Source: UBA1361 sp035647455
Lineage (GTDB): Bacteria; Bacillota_I; Bacilli_A; RFN20; CAG-826
DNA length: 35,381 bases
Assembly: GCA_035647455.1 (NCBI GenBank)
Contig: DASRNI010000006.1
Coordinates: 1 to 35,381 of the forward strand
Reading direction: 5' to 3'
Shown: positions 8,824-16,748 of the stretch, one piece after another
How positions within the stretch are numbered: the stretch's first letter is position 1
Layout of the letters: every line of letters starts with the position of its first letter
The notes under the pieces: generated by a model
The model's database searches: none
What the model was told of the DNA's origin: nothing
What the model saw: the letters and a program-made list of their open reading frames with translations, nothing else
Translations under genes and position numbers: made by a program

Positions 8824-9522
8824 TTAATCTTTGATTAATTTTTCTAAGTCGCTAATGGTTAGTTTTCGAAATTCACCAATTTCTAAATCATCGACCCTTA
8901 ATGAGCCAAACTGTTCACGATGAAGTTTAACAACATTAATTCCAAAAGTTTTAAACATTCTTTTTACTTGATGATATTTACCTTCATAAATACTTAAACG
9001 CGCCGTGGTTTCCGTTAATATTTCAAGTTTTGCGGGCATCGTTTTAAATTCATTATCAATATTAAAACCTTCAGCAAAAATATTAATTAAATTAGCGGGA
9101 ATCATTTCACTTGTGTTCACAAAATAAGTTTTGAAAATTTTTGATTTTGGACTAATTAATTTATGTGTCATTTCACCATTATTTGTTAAAATTAAGACAC
9201 CGGTTGTATTTTTGTCTAATCGGCCAACGGTATGGAGTTTTTTCTGCATAAAAAGTGGGTTATATTCGATAATTGTTGGGTTTATAGCGTCTTTTGCCGC
9301 ACAAACGTAACCAGCAGGTTTGTTAATCAAATAGTATGAATACTCTTCATAAATGAGTTCTTTACCATCAAAATAGACTTTATCTTGATGTTCATCCATT
9401 ATCGCACCAAGTTTAGTCGTAATACTGCCGTTTAAAGTGATTCTTTTCTGACGTAAAAGTAGTCGCGCTTCTTTTCTAGTTATGTATAAAGTTTTACTTA
9501 AAAACCGATCGAGTCGCATCAT
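8824..9522 (-). CDS. RsuA/RluB-family rRNA pseudouridine synthase
   Basis: This 232-residue enzyme isomerises a specific uridine in ribosomal RNA. An N-terminal S4 RNA-binding domain (RLDRFLSKTLYITRKEARLL...) is followed by the catalytic domain. That domain has YYLINKPAGYVCA, the GRLDKNTTGVLIL motif with the catalytic Asp, and the late KYHQVKRMF motif. The size and the S4 domain fit the RsuA type (16S position 516 in E. coli), but RluB/E/F-type specificity cannot be excluded. Two adjacent ATG codons (9522 and 9519) follow the PAP2 stop by one base, and no strong ribosome binding site is seen, so translation is probably coupled to the upstream gene. Confidence 0.88.
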   Translation of the reverse strand: MMRLDRFLSKTLYITRKEARLLLRQKRITLNGSITTKLGAIMDEHQDKVYFDGKELIYEEYSYYLINKPAGYVCAAKDAINPTIIEYNPLFMQKKLHTVGRLDKNTTGVLILTNNGEMTHKLISPKSKIFKTYFVNTSEMIPANLINIFAEGFNIDNEFKTMPAKLEILTETTARLSIYEGKYHQVKRMFKTFGINVVKLHREQFGSLRVDDLEIGEFRKLTISDLEKLIKD

Positions 9523-9523
9523 T

Positions 9524-10216
9524 TTATTCTGGTGAATTTACGTCACTATTTTCTTCAACTTCGACTACTTCTTTACGCTTAAAAATTTTGTTAAATAACG
9601 TAACGAAATATTTAGCGATTTTTTCGCCATGTTTATCCGCGACAATTGTTAAAACAACGGTTGTCAGCACTGCTACAAGCGTACCGAAAATAACATCTGT
9701 TGGGTAATGGAAACCAAAATAAAGCCGTGTGTAAGCCATTAAAGCGCTTGCAAAAATTGCCGGGATTGCCCATTTGCGATGGTAGACCGCAACAGTAAAG
9801 CCAAAAATAAACGCTGAAAGAGTGTGACCGGACATAAATGACTTCGATCCAGGCTTTAGGAAATTATTTAATTTACTATCATTAGCGAAAGTCTCAATGT
9901 GATTTTTAAGTGCTAATGCATCAGCACTACTACCTTCAAAATCAAACGGACGCGGACGATTAAAGATTGGTTTTAAAATAAAGTGATTTAAGCCGGCAAC
10001 AAAAACAAGACCAACTAAAATGACAATTCCTGTTTTTCGTGTCTTTTTAAATGCCACCATAATAAAAGCTGCAATAAAAAATATAACAGCCATTTCCCCT
10101 AATAACGTATAAATTTTAAAAATTTCATTAATAACGGGGAATTGGGCGTTTTCAACTGTCCATCGTAAGTAGCTTAGTTCCCAATTCCAAAAATCACTTG
10201 CCCAAAATGCTTGCAT
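9524..10216 (-). CDS. PAP2-family membrane phosphatase (possible undecaprenyl pyrophosphatase)
   Basis: This is a 230-residue integral membrane protein with about five to six helices. All three signature motifs of PAP2 phosphatases are present in order: KPIFNRPRP, SFMSGHT and RLYFGFHYPTDVIFG. The catalytic His residues and the Asp are intact. The family includes BcrC/PgpB enzymes that hydrolyse undecaprenyl pyrophosphate or phosphatidylglycerol phosphate at the outer face of the membrane. The gene lies two bases after a DUF368 gene, whose family moves undecaprenyl phosphate inward. That context favours lipid-carrier recycling as the role (inference). The start ATG has a good ribosome binding site, TGGAGGA. 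The charged C-terminal tail is cytoplasmic. Confidence 0.9.
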   Translation of the reverse strand: MQAFWASDFWNWELSYLRWTVENAQFPVINEIFKIYTLLGEMAVIFFIAAFIMVAFKKTRKTGIVILVGLVFVAGLNHFILKPIFNRPRPFDFEGSSADALALKNHIETFANDSKLNNFLKPGSKSFMSGHTLSAFIFGFTVAVYHRKWAIPAIFASALMAYTRLYFGFHYPTDVIFGTLVAVLTTVVLTIVADKHGEKIAKYFVTLFNKIFKRKEVVEVEENSDVNSPE

Positions 10217-10219
10217 AAT

Positions 10220-11137
10220 TTATTCCTCCACTTCTGTAACGTCTAATTTCTTGTGTTCTTTATTTTGGACTAACCCAAATAAAAAGTACGATGCCACCGC
10301 GCCAATTATGACGAACGCGATTGCTAATACAAAATGTAATGTATTAAAAGTTTTGTATATATCTAAGGCATATTCTGGTTTTATATCACCGTTAAAGAAG
10401 ACGATTGCAAGTGAACCAATAATAAAGCCTAAAATTGTAAAATTTGTTTTTGTGCGTGATTTTTCAAAACTCACTTTATATAGTTTTGCGATCGCTAATA
10501 AGCCAAGTAAAGAGCCAATTGCAAAAACAACAACAGCTAAAAAGTCGTTCCAGAAATTAATACTTTGAAATAGTAAAAAGCGCTCAAAAAGTTTAATTAC
10601 TTCTTCGAAGTAACCAAAAGCCAAAAGCAAAAGTGTTCCGGAAATTCCTGGTGAAACATGCCCGCCCATTGAAATAAAAGCGACAGCGAAAAGTAAAAAC
10701 AATTGTAGAGCGTTAAACGAGACTAGGTCGACGGAAAACCCGGCAAACCAAGTTATCGCACCAATTGAAAATACAAAGATGAAACCAGCGACAGAGTAAA
10801 GAATATTTGATATTTTAAAGTTCCCTTGCACAGAATCATGAAAAACTCGCAAGCCACCAATTGTTAGACCGACAAATGCGGCAAGTGTTATAAAACGGAA
10901 ATTTCGTAGTAGATAACGAATAGGGATTAAGAAGATAAGAATTCCAACTATGCCCCCTAGAGCCATTGGAATAATTAATTGTAATGATTCACGTGGTTTT
11001 TTACGAAAATCAGCAATTGAGTTGATAACATCGTCATATACACCAAGAAGAACAGCCATTGTTCCGCCACCTATTGTTGTAATTAAGGCAACACCAAGCA
11101 CGACTCCTTGTAAAACACGCTTTAAAAAATTGTTCAT
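10220..11137 (-). CDS. DUF368 (PopT-like) polyprenyl-phosphate translocase
   Basis: This 305-residue protein has about eight membrane helices. It shows the two internally repeated re-entrant motifs of DUF368: a modified first copy, TTIGGGTMAVLLGVYDDVI, and a good second copy, SPGISGTLLLLAFGYFEEVI. DUF368 (PopT) proteins were shown in other bacteria to recycle undecaprenyl phosphate across the membrane. The first copy lacks the usual Pro-Gly-Val-Ser. The start is set at ATG 11137 rather than the ATG 36 bases upstream: MNNFLKRVLQG is the usual kind of N-terminus, and the promoter places transcription at this ATG. It heads a tight run with PAP2 and the pseudouridine synthase. Confidence 0.87.
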   Translation of the reverse strand: MNNFLKRVLQGVVLGVALITTIGGGTMAVLLGVYDDVINSIADFRKKPRESLQLIIPMALGGIVGILIFLIPIRYLLRNFRFITLAAFVGLTIGGLRVFHDSVQGNFKISNILYSVAGFIFVFSIGAITWFAGFSVDLVSFNALQLFLLFAVAFISMGGHVSPGISGTLLLLAFGYFEEVIKLFERFLLFQSINFWNDFLAVVVFAIGSLLGLLAIAKLYKVSFEKSRTKTNFTILGFIIGSLAIVFFNGDIKPEYALDIYKTFNTLHFVLAIAFVIIGAVASYFLFGLVQNKEHKKLDVTEVEE

Positions 11138-11143
11138 AAGTTG

Positions 11144-11167
11144 ATAATACCATAGTAATGGTATAAT
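11144..11167. promoter_or_regulatory. Symmetric divergent promoter of DUF368 and pth
   Basis: A near-perfect 24-base inverted repeat (ATAATACCAT - AGTA - ATGGTATAAT, one mismatch) holds two back-to-back extended -10 elements. TGGTATTAT is read on the minus strand (11152 to 11144) and TGGTATAAT on the plus strand (11159 to 11167). Neither has a convincing -35. On the minus strand the expected start of transcription falls on the A of the DUF368 ATG. On the plus strand it falls about 7 bases before the pth ATG. Neither gene has a visible ribosome binding site, which fits leaderless or nearly leaderless messages. Confidence 0.65.
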
Positions 11168-11181
11168 TAACATTACAGCAT

Positions 11182-11760
11182 ATGAAACTTTTCGTTGGTT
11201 TAGGCAATCCTGGTCGCAAATATGAAAACACGCGTCACAACGCGGGATTTTTAGTAGTTGATAAACTCGCAGAAAAAGCGCAAGTTGACATTGATAAAAA
11301 AGCCTTTAATGGCTTGTACACCTTTTTCACTTTTAATGGTGAGAAAGTATTCTTACTTAAGCCCCAAACTTTCATGAATTTGTCCGGACGCTCTGTTTTA
11401 GCAATCAAGCAATTTTATAAAATCGATTTGGATAATATATTTATCATCTATGATGATATGGATTTATCACCAGGTAATATCCGTCTCAAATTAGAAGGCT
11501 CTTCTGGGGGTCAAAAAGGGATGGAAGACATTATAAATGTCTTTAGCACAAATAAAATCAAACGAATTCGTGTTGGAATTGGGAAGGCTAGTTATGATAG
11601 CGTTGACCATGTACTAACAAAACCAACCGGCGCGGAAAAAGAAAAATTCGAACAAGGAATTAATAAAGCAGTAGCAGCGATTATTGAAATTTTAAATAAT
11701 GATTTCATAACAGCGATGCAAAAATATAATAAAAAGGAAGAAACAGATAAACCCGATTAA
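11182..11760 (+). CDS. pth: Peptidyl-tRNA hydrolase
   Basis: This 192-residue cytoplasmic enzyme frees tRNA from prematurely released peptidyl-tRNA. It has the expected motifs: GLGNPGRKYENTRHNAGF with the catalytic His and substrate Asn, LLKPQTFMNLSG, and IIYDDMDLSPG with the catalytic Asp. The GSSGGQKGMEDI loop replaces the GGHNG form, as seen in a number of Bacillota. The ATG has no ribosome binding site and lies only 14 bases after the -10 hexamer. The next gene, mfd, starts 6 bases after the stop, the ancestral pth-mfd pair of Bacillota. Confidence 0.96.
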   Translation: MKLFVGLGNPGRKYENTRHNAGFLVVDKLAEKAQVDIDKKAFNGLYTFFTFNGEKVFLLKPQTFMNLSGRSVLAIKQFYKIDLDNIFIIYDDMDLSPGNIRLKLEGSSGGQKGMEDIINVFSTNKIKRIRVGIGKASYDSVDHVLTKPTGAEKEKFEQGINKAVAAIIEILNNDFITAMQKYNKKEETDKPD

Positions 11761-11766
11761 AATACC

Positions 11767-14700
11767 GTGCACAACTTATTAAATAAGATTTTCCCGCAAA
11801 AAACACCCCCCATCATCAAAGAAGATGGCGTTTTTGTGACGTCGGAAATTATTGGTACGGTTCTTTTAGTGAGTGAAGCTTATCTTAAAAACAAAGAAAA
11901 CTATGTCATTGTTGCAAGTAACATGTATGTGGCACAAAAGATATATTCTTCACTCCAAACATTTTTAGTTGCCGATGATATTGTTTTTTACCCAAATGAT
12001 GACTTATTGTTTTCCGAAATACTAAGTGAGAGCCGGCAATTTATTGCAAATAGAATATATGCATTAAAACAAGCACTTGATAAAACAAAACCCCGTGTTT
12101 ATATTACGAGTCTATCCGGACTTTTACGACCTGTGATCAACCGCGATATTTTTGAACGCTCAGTATTAAAGTTAAAAATTAACCAAGAAACAGGCTTTGA
12201 GAATCTAATAAAAAATATAAATAAACTTGGCTACAAACGTGTTAATAAGATTGATCAAACAATGCAATACGCTGTGCGTGGTGACATCATTGATTTGTTT
12301 ACGGTGAATGAAAATTTTCCGACAAGAATTGAGTTTTTTGATGATGTGATTGAATCGATAAGAAAGTTTGAAATCTCATCTCAACAATCGCGTAAAGAAG
12401 TGGAGGAAATTATTATCCTACCCGCTAGCGAATTCCCTTTAAATAATGATGAAGAGAAAACGTTTTTGAGCGAGATTAAAGTACTGTATGAATCGATAAA
12501 TAACTACGAAAAATACACCGAGCTTTTTAATCAAATTATTGAAGCGGTTTTAGAAAGAAAAGAACTTCTCTTATCGCGATACTTTGCGAATTCAAAGCTT
12601 TTTAATAATTACCTTTTATCCTACATTAACAAACCAACATTAGTGTTTGCAAATTACCCACAAATAATGACTTCTTATGACATCATTATGGAGCAATCTA
12701 AATACTATGTTAAAAAGACTGCAGATGAATTAAAAATACTACCAAATATTTCGTTATATCATGATTTTAACCGTGTTTTGGTGCATAAAACCGTTAAAAC
12801 ACAGGAATTTACTGAAAAAGAAACCGATATTACTTTTTCTGTAAATCCTGTAGTTCACGCTGCAAATAAGGATGATTTAGTACGAATACTGCTGCAGTAT
12901 GCTAAAGAAGGCAATACAATTTATTTAGCAATAAACAACAAGAAGCAAGCTGATCAAATAGAGATTATATTGCGGCAAAACGAGCAATTAAATAGTTATT
13001 ATGATACAAAGAAAATCGTAGTTATTAATAATTATTTTGCCCATGGATTCCACTTAAAAACGCATAAAATTGTTGTGTTTACAACACAAGAATTGTTTAA
13101 CATTAAACGCCAAGAAACCAGGTATAATGAGCGGTTCAAACAAGGGACAATTATTCGTAATTTTGAGCAGTTAACTGAAGGCGATTATGTCGTCCATGAA
13201 TATCATGGTATTGGCCGCTTTATCGATATTACAAAAAGAGCGGATGACAAACTTAAACGTGACTATATCAAGATCCAATATGGGGGCGAAGATTTGTTAT
13301 TTATTCCGCTTGAACAAATTCATTTAATTCGAAAATATAGCGGTCGCGATGGCATTGTTCCGCGCCTTCATAAACTAAACAGTACAGTCTGGAAAAAAAC
13401 AAAATCTAGGTTAGAGCAAAAGATTAGTGAAATCGCCGATGAACTAATAAGTACCCACGCACTTCGCTTAAAAACGCCTGGTCTTAAGTTTCCACAAGAT
13501 GATGAATTTCAAAATGAATTCGAACTTGCCTTTCCGTATGAATTAACAAGCGATCAAAGGGTCGCACTTGATGAAATAAAACAAGATATGGAATCACCTT
13601 ATGTGATGGATCGCTTACTCTGTGGTGATGTTGGGTTTGGTAAGACTGAAATCGCCCTTCGCGCGGCATTCAAAGCAATTAGTGCCGGCAGACAAGTTGT
13701 GTTTTTATGTCCGACAACTTTGCTTGCGCGTCAGCACTTTGAAGTATCAAGTGAACGTTTTGCAGGTTTTGGCATTCGAATTGGCCTTTTATCACGGTTA
13801 ATAACGCCGAAAAAGCGCCGCGAAACACTCGAGCAGTTTGCAAAAGGGGAAATTCATTTATTAATTGGAACGCACGCATTATTAAATATTGATTTCACAA
13901 ATACAAATGTTGGTCTATTAATTGTGGACGAAGAACAACGGTTTGGCGTTGAACAAAAGGAAAGAATTAAAAGTCTAAAGCTTCTTGTTGATGTTTTAAC
14001 GTTAAGTGCAACTCCAATTCCGCGAACACTACAAATGTCGTTAGTAGGAATTAGAAGTTTAAGTCAAATAAATACACCACCGGAAGAACGAATGCCAATT
14101 CAAACATACGTTCTTAAGCGTGACGATAGTGTTGTCAAAGAATTAATCGAACGCGAACTTAATCGCGGTGGACAAGTGTTTTATTTATACAATCGTGTGC
14201 AAACAATTTATCATGTCGCAAATAAAATTGCCCGTAATGTTAAAAACGCTAAGATTGGTGTTGTTCATGGGCAAATGGATAAATATGACATCGAAGATGT
14301 CATGACAAAGTTTTATGAAAATGAAATTGATGTATTAATTGCAACATCAATTATTGAAAACGGCATCGATGTACCTAACGCTAACGTGATTATTGTTGAA
14401 GAAGCCGATAAATTCGGACTTGCGCAACTTTACCAAATTAAAGGCCGTGTTGGCCGTGGAAATAGAATTGCTTATGCATATTTACTTTACAATCCACTTA
14501 AAAAAATGACTGAAAGCGGCACAAAACGACTGCAAGCAATTCAAGAGTTTACAGATTTAGGGAGTGGTTATAAAATAGCTGAACGCGATTTGCTAATCAG
14601 AGGGGCAGGCGACATTCTTGGTTCTGAACAATCAGGCTTTATTGATACAGTCGGGATTGATATGTATTTAAAAATGCTTAATGATGCGATACGAGAGAAA

Positions 14701-15201
14701 AAGGGGGAAGACAGCAGCACACAAAAACCACCAAGTTTAAGCGGACTTGAAGCGTATATACCGGATGAATACGCTGACAAAAGTGAAAAGTTCGAAATTT
14801 ATCTTGATATTTCAAATGCAACAAGCGTTTCTTCACTACATGAAATTTACAAAAAGACGCGTGATATGTTTGGTCCGATTCCAAATACGCTCGAACTACT
14901 TTTCCGTAAGCGGGAAATTGAATTAATTATTAGTAGTCGCAATAAATATATTGAAGAAGTTAAAGATTCATTAACTTTTTTAGATATAATTCCGGGTGCG
15001 AGTTTTTATGAAATAACAGGTGCGCTCAAGTTACTTAGCGACAGCTTAACGACAAACGAATCAAATATAAGATTCGTTACACAAAATGGTAAAATTATAA
15101 TAAGGATGAATAAAGTTAATAACTGGTTTAAAGAATATGACATAGTCATTAATAAAATCGTAAGCATCGTACGGGAGGACAAGGAAAATAATGCGCATTG
15201 A
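11767..15201 (+). CDS. mfd: Transcription-repair coupling factor Mfd
   Basis: This 1144-residue SF2 translocase removes stalled RNA polymerase and recruits UvrA to the lesion. The N-terminal third is UvrB-like (UvrA-interaction region). The RNA-polymerase interaction domain follows at about residues 460-540, including LTEGDYVVHEYHGIGRF. The motor has Walker A LLCGDVGFGKTEIA, DEEQ box LIVDEEQRFGV, motif III TLSATPIPRTL and motif VI QIKGRVGRGNRIAYAYLLY. The C-terminal TRCF domain ends the protein. Length is normal for the family. The start is a GTG without a clear ribosome binding site, probably coupled to pth. The end overlaps rqcP by 11 bases. Confidence 0.97.
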   Translation: MHNLLNKIFPQKTPPIIKEDGVFVTSEIIGTVLLVSEAYLKNKENYVIVASNMYVAQKIYSSLQTFLVADDIVFYPNDDLLFSEILSESRQFIANRIYALKQALDKTKPRVYITSLSGLLRPVINRDIFERSVLKLKINQETGFENLIKNINKLGYKRVNKIDQTMQYAVRGDIIDLFTVNENFPTRIEFFDDVIESIRKFEISSQQSRKEVEEIIILPASEFPLNNDEEKTFLSEIKVLYESINNYEKYTELFNQIIEAVLERKELLLSRYFANSKLFNNYLLSYINKPTLVFANYPQIMTSYDIIMEQSKYYVKKTADELKILPNISLYHDFNRVLVHKTVKTQEFTEKETDITFSVNPVVHAANKDDLVRILLQYAKEGNTIYLAINNKKQADQIEIILRQNEQLNSYYDTKKIVVINNYFAHGFHLKTHKIVVFTTQELFNIKRQETRYNERFKQGTIIRNFEQLTEGDYVVHEYHGIGRFIDITKRADDKLKRDYIKIQYGGEDLLFIPLEQIHLIRKYSGRDGIVPRLHKLNSTVWKKTKSRLEQKISEIADELISTHALRLKTPGLKFPQDDEFQNEFELAFPYELTSDQRVALDEIKQDMESPYVMDRLLCGDVGFGKTEIALRAAFKAISAGRQVVFLCPTTLLARQHFEVSSERFAGFGIRIGLLSRLITPKKRRETLEQFAKGEIHLLIGTHALLNIDFTNTNVGLLIVDEEQRFGVEQKERIKSLKLLVDVLTLSATPIPRTLQMSLVGIRSLSQINTPPEERMPIQTYVLKRDDSVVKELIERELNRGGQVFYLYNRVQTIYHVANKIARNVKNAKIGVVHGQMDKYDIEDVMTKFYENEIDVLIATSIIENGIDVPNANVIIVEEADKFGLAQLYQIKGRVGRGNRIAYAYLLYNPLKKMTESGTKRLQAIQEFTDLGSGYKIAERDLLIRGAGDILGSEQSGFIDTVGIDMYLKMLNDAIREKKGEDSSTQKPPSLSGLEAYIPDEYADKSEKFEIYLDISNATSVSSLHEIYKKTRDMFGPIPNTLELLFRKREIELIISSRNKYIEEVKDSLTFLDIIPGASFYEITGALKLLSDSLTTNESNIRFVTQNGKIIIRMNKVNNWFKEYDIVINKIVSIVREDKENNAH

Positions 15202-15451
15202 TAAATATTTACAAATGACACGAATAATTAAACGGCGTGTAATTGCTAAAGATATAACTGACTCAGGGCAAGTTGTTGTTAATGGAAGAAAAGTAAAACC
15301 GTCCTTTAACGTTAACACTGACGATGTTATTGATCTTTATTTAGGTCAACATATTTTATCAATTAAAGTTTTAGAGACTGATGAAAAAACACTGCGCAAA
15401 AATCCCGATGATTGCTTTGAAATTATCGGACGAAGTTTAAATGTTAATTAA
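15191..15451 (+). CDS. rqcP: RqcP-type S4-domain ribosome quality-control factor
   Basis: This 86-residue protein consists almost only of an S4 RNA-binding domain (MRIDKYLQMTRIIKRRVIAK, then SGQVVVNGRKVKPS). Size, sequence and position between mfd and tilS match RqcP (YabO) of Bacillota. With RqcH, RqcP supports C-terminal alanine tailing of stalled nascent chains on free 50S subunits. The start ATG has the strong upstream site GGGAGGACAAGGA. It overlaps mfd by 11 bases and tilS by 11 bases, so all three are translationally coupled. Confidence 0.9.
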   Translation: MRIDKYLQMTRIIKRRVIAKDITDSGQVVVNGRKVKPSFNVNTDDVIDLYLGQHILSIKVLETDEKTLRKNPDDCFEIIGRSLNVN

Positions 15452-16664
15452 TTTATTAAAAAACAAAAAGTATTTACTCGCTTGTAGTTATGGACCGGAT
15501 TCCATGGCGCTTTTTAAGTTGCTTCTAAATGGCGGATATGACTTTGCAGTCGCACATGTTAATTACAATATGCGGGGTAAAGCAAGTAAAGAAGCAGCAT
15601 TAGACTTAAAGAGATATACACTTGAAAACAGCATTGAATTTTATGAATTAGAAGTAAATGGTAAGCATTTTACCGGCAATTTCCAAGCAAAAGCGCGTGA
15701 AGTGCGATATTCCTTTTTCCATAAACTGAGTGAAAAACATAAATTTGCAGCAATATTAACAGGACATCATGAAGACGATCACTTGGAAACATACTTGATG
15801 CAAAGGGAGAGTCAAAAGAAGCTGTTCTATTTTGGGATTAGGCAGGAAGCATCTTATCAAGGCATTAAAGTTATACGACCGCTGCTCTCCTTTACTAAAG
15901 AGGAAATTATGAAGTTTGTAAAAGAAAACGATATTCCCCATGAAATTGATCAAACTAATCTTGAATTAAACTATTTGCGTAACAAGATTCGTCATAACAT
16001 TGTTAACCAGTTAACAAAAGATGAAAGAACAAAGTTGCTACAAGAGTTAAAAGAGAAAAATGCTGATATTGAGACGATGGTTAGTATCCTATCCAAGATG
16101 ATTGTTGCCAAAAAGGTTAATTTAAAAAAATATTCAACTTTATCAACCGAAAAAAAAGAAATGCTTATTTATATGCTATTTGCTGAACTTGACATTCATG
16201 AACGATATTCAAGCGGAACGTTTAACAATATCGATAATACAATTAACAAAAAGACAGCAAGCGCTATGTTTAAAGTTTATAACAATGTTTATTTTGTTAA
16301 GGCATATCAATATTTCAAATTAATTAACATTAATAATTATAATTGTTATGAAATCACCGTTTCTGCACCAAAACACGTTAAAACCGTTCATTTCTCTGCT
16401 GATTTAACAACATTAGCGGCAATAGAAAAGTTTCCAATTAGCACATATCCTTTGAAAATCACAACAGCAAGCGAAGATGACGTATACGAAATCAATGACT
16501 ATAAAAAGAAAATAAAACGGATGTATGTTGATATGAAAATGCCACGCCACTTGCGGTTAATTTGGCCAATTGTAAAAGATAAAAATGGTCAAGTTATCTT
16601 TGTGCCGCGCTATCGCTTTAACTACAATATAACCCAAAAAGACATCTTTATTATAAAAACATAA
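15441..16664 (+). CDS. tilS: tRNA(Ile)-lysidine synthase
   Basis: This 407-residue enzyme uses ATP to attach lysine to C34 of tRNA-Ile(CAU), so that it reads AUA instead of AUG. The N-terminal PP-loop domain has SYGPDS at residues 16-21 where the family usually has SGG-x-DS. It also has HVNYNMRG, the GHHEDDHLETYLM motif, and NYLRNKIRHNIV. The C-terminal TilS domain is recognised from MPRHLRLIWPIV followed by VPRYRFN. The central part is short and Lys-rich. The Tyr in the PP-loop is unusual, but the rest is intact. In Bacillus hpt and ftsH follow; here hpt is missing and ftsH comes next. Confidence 0.92.
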   Translation: MLINLLKNKKYLLACSYGPDSMALFKLLLNGGYDFAVAHVNYNMRGKASKEAALDLKRYTLENSIEFYELEVNGKHFTGNFQAKAREVRYSFFHKLSEKHKFAAILTGHHEDDHLETYLMQRESQKKLFYFGIRQEASYQGIKVIRPLLSFTKEEIMKFVKENDIPHEIDQTNLELNYLRNKIRHNIVNQLTKDERTKLLQELKEKNADIETMVSILSKMIVAKKVNLKKYSTLSTEKKEMLIYMLFAELDIHERYSSGTFNNIDNTINKKTASAMFKVYNNVYFVKAYQYFKLININNYNCYEITVSAPKHVKTVHFSADLTTLAAIEKFPISTYPLKITTASEDDVYEINDYKKKIKRMYVDMKMPRHLRLIWPIVKDKNGQVIFVPRYRFNYNITQKDIFIIKT

Positions 16665-16674
16665 ACCGCAAGCG

Positions 16675-16703
16675 TTGAAAACATTGATTATACTATGTAT
16701 AAT
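16675..16703 (+). promoter_or_regulatory. Sigma-A-type promoter of ftsH
   Basis: TTGAAA (16675-16680), a 17-base spacer and a perfect TATAAT (16698-16703) make a strong housekeeping promoter. Predicted transcription starts near 16710, about 39 bases before the ftsH ATG. The spacer and -10 form a 17-base inverted repeat, ATTATACTATGTATAAT, which also gives a TATAAT on the opposite strand. That repeat could be an operator or merely reflect a bidirectional -10. Confidence 0.8.
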
Positions 16704-16748
16704 AATCAAGGCCTGAATACTATTTTTATGACCAATTAAGGAGGCAAT

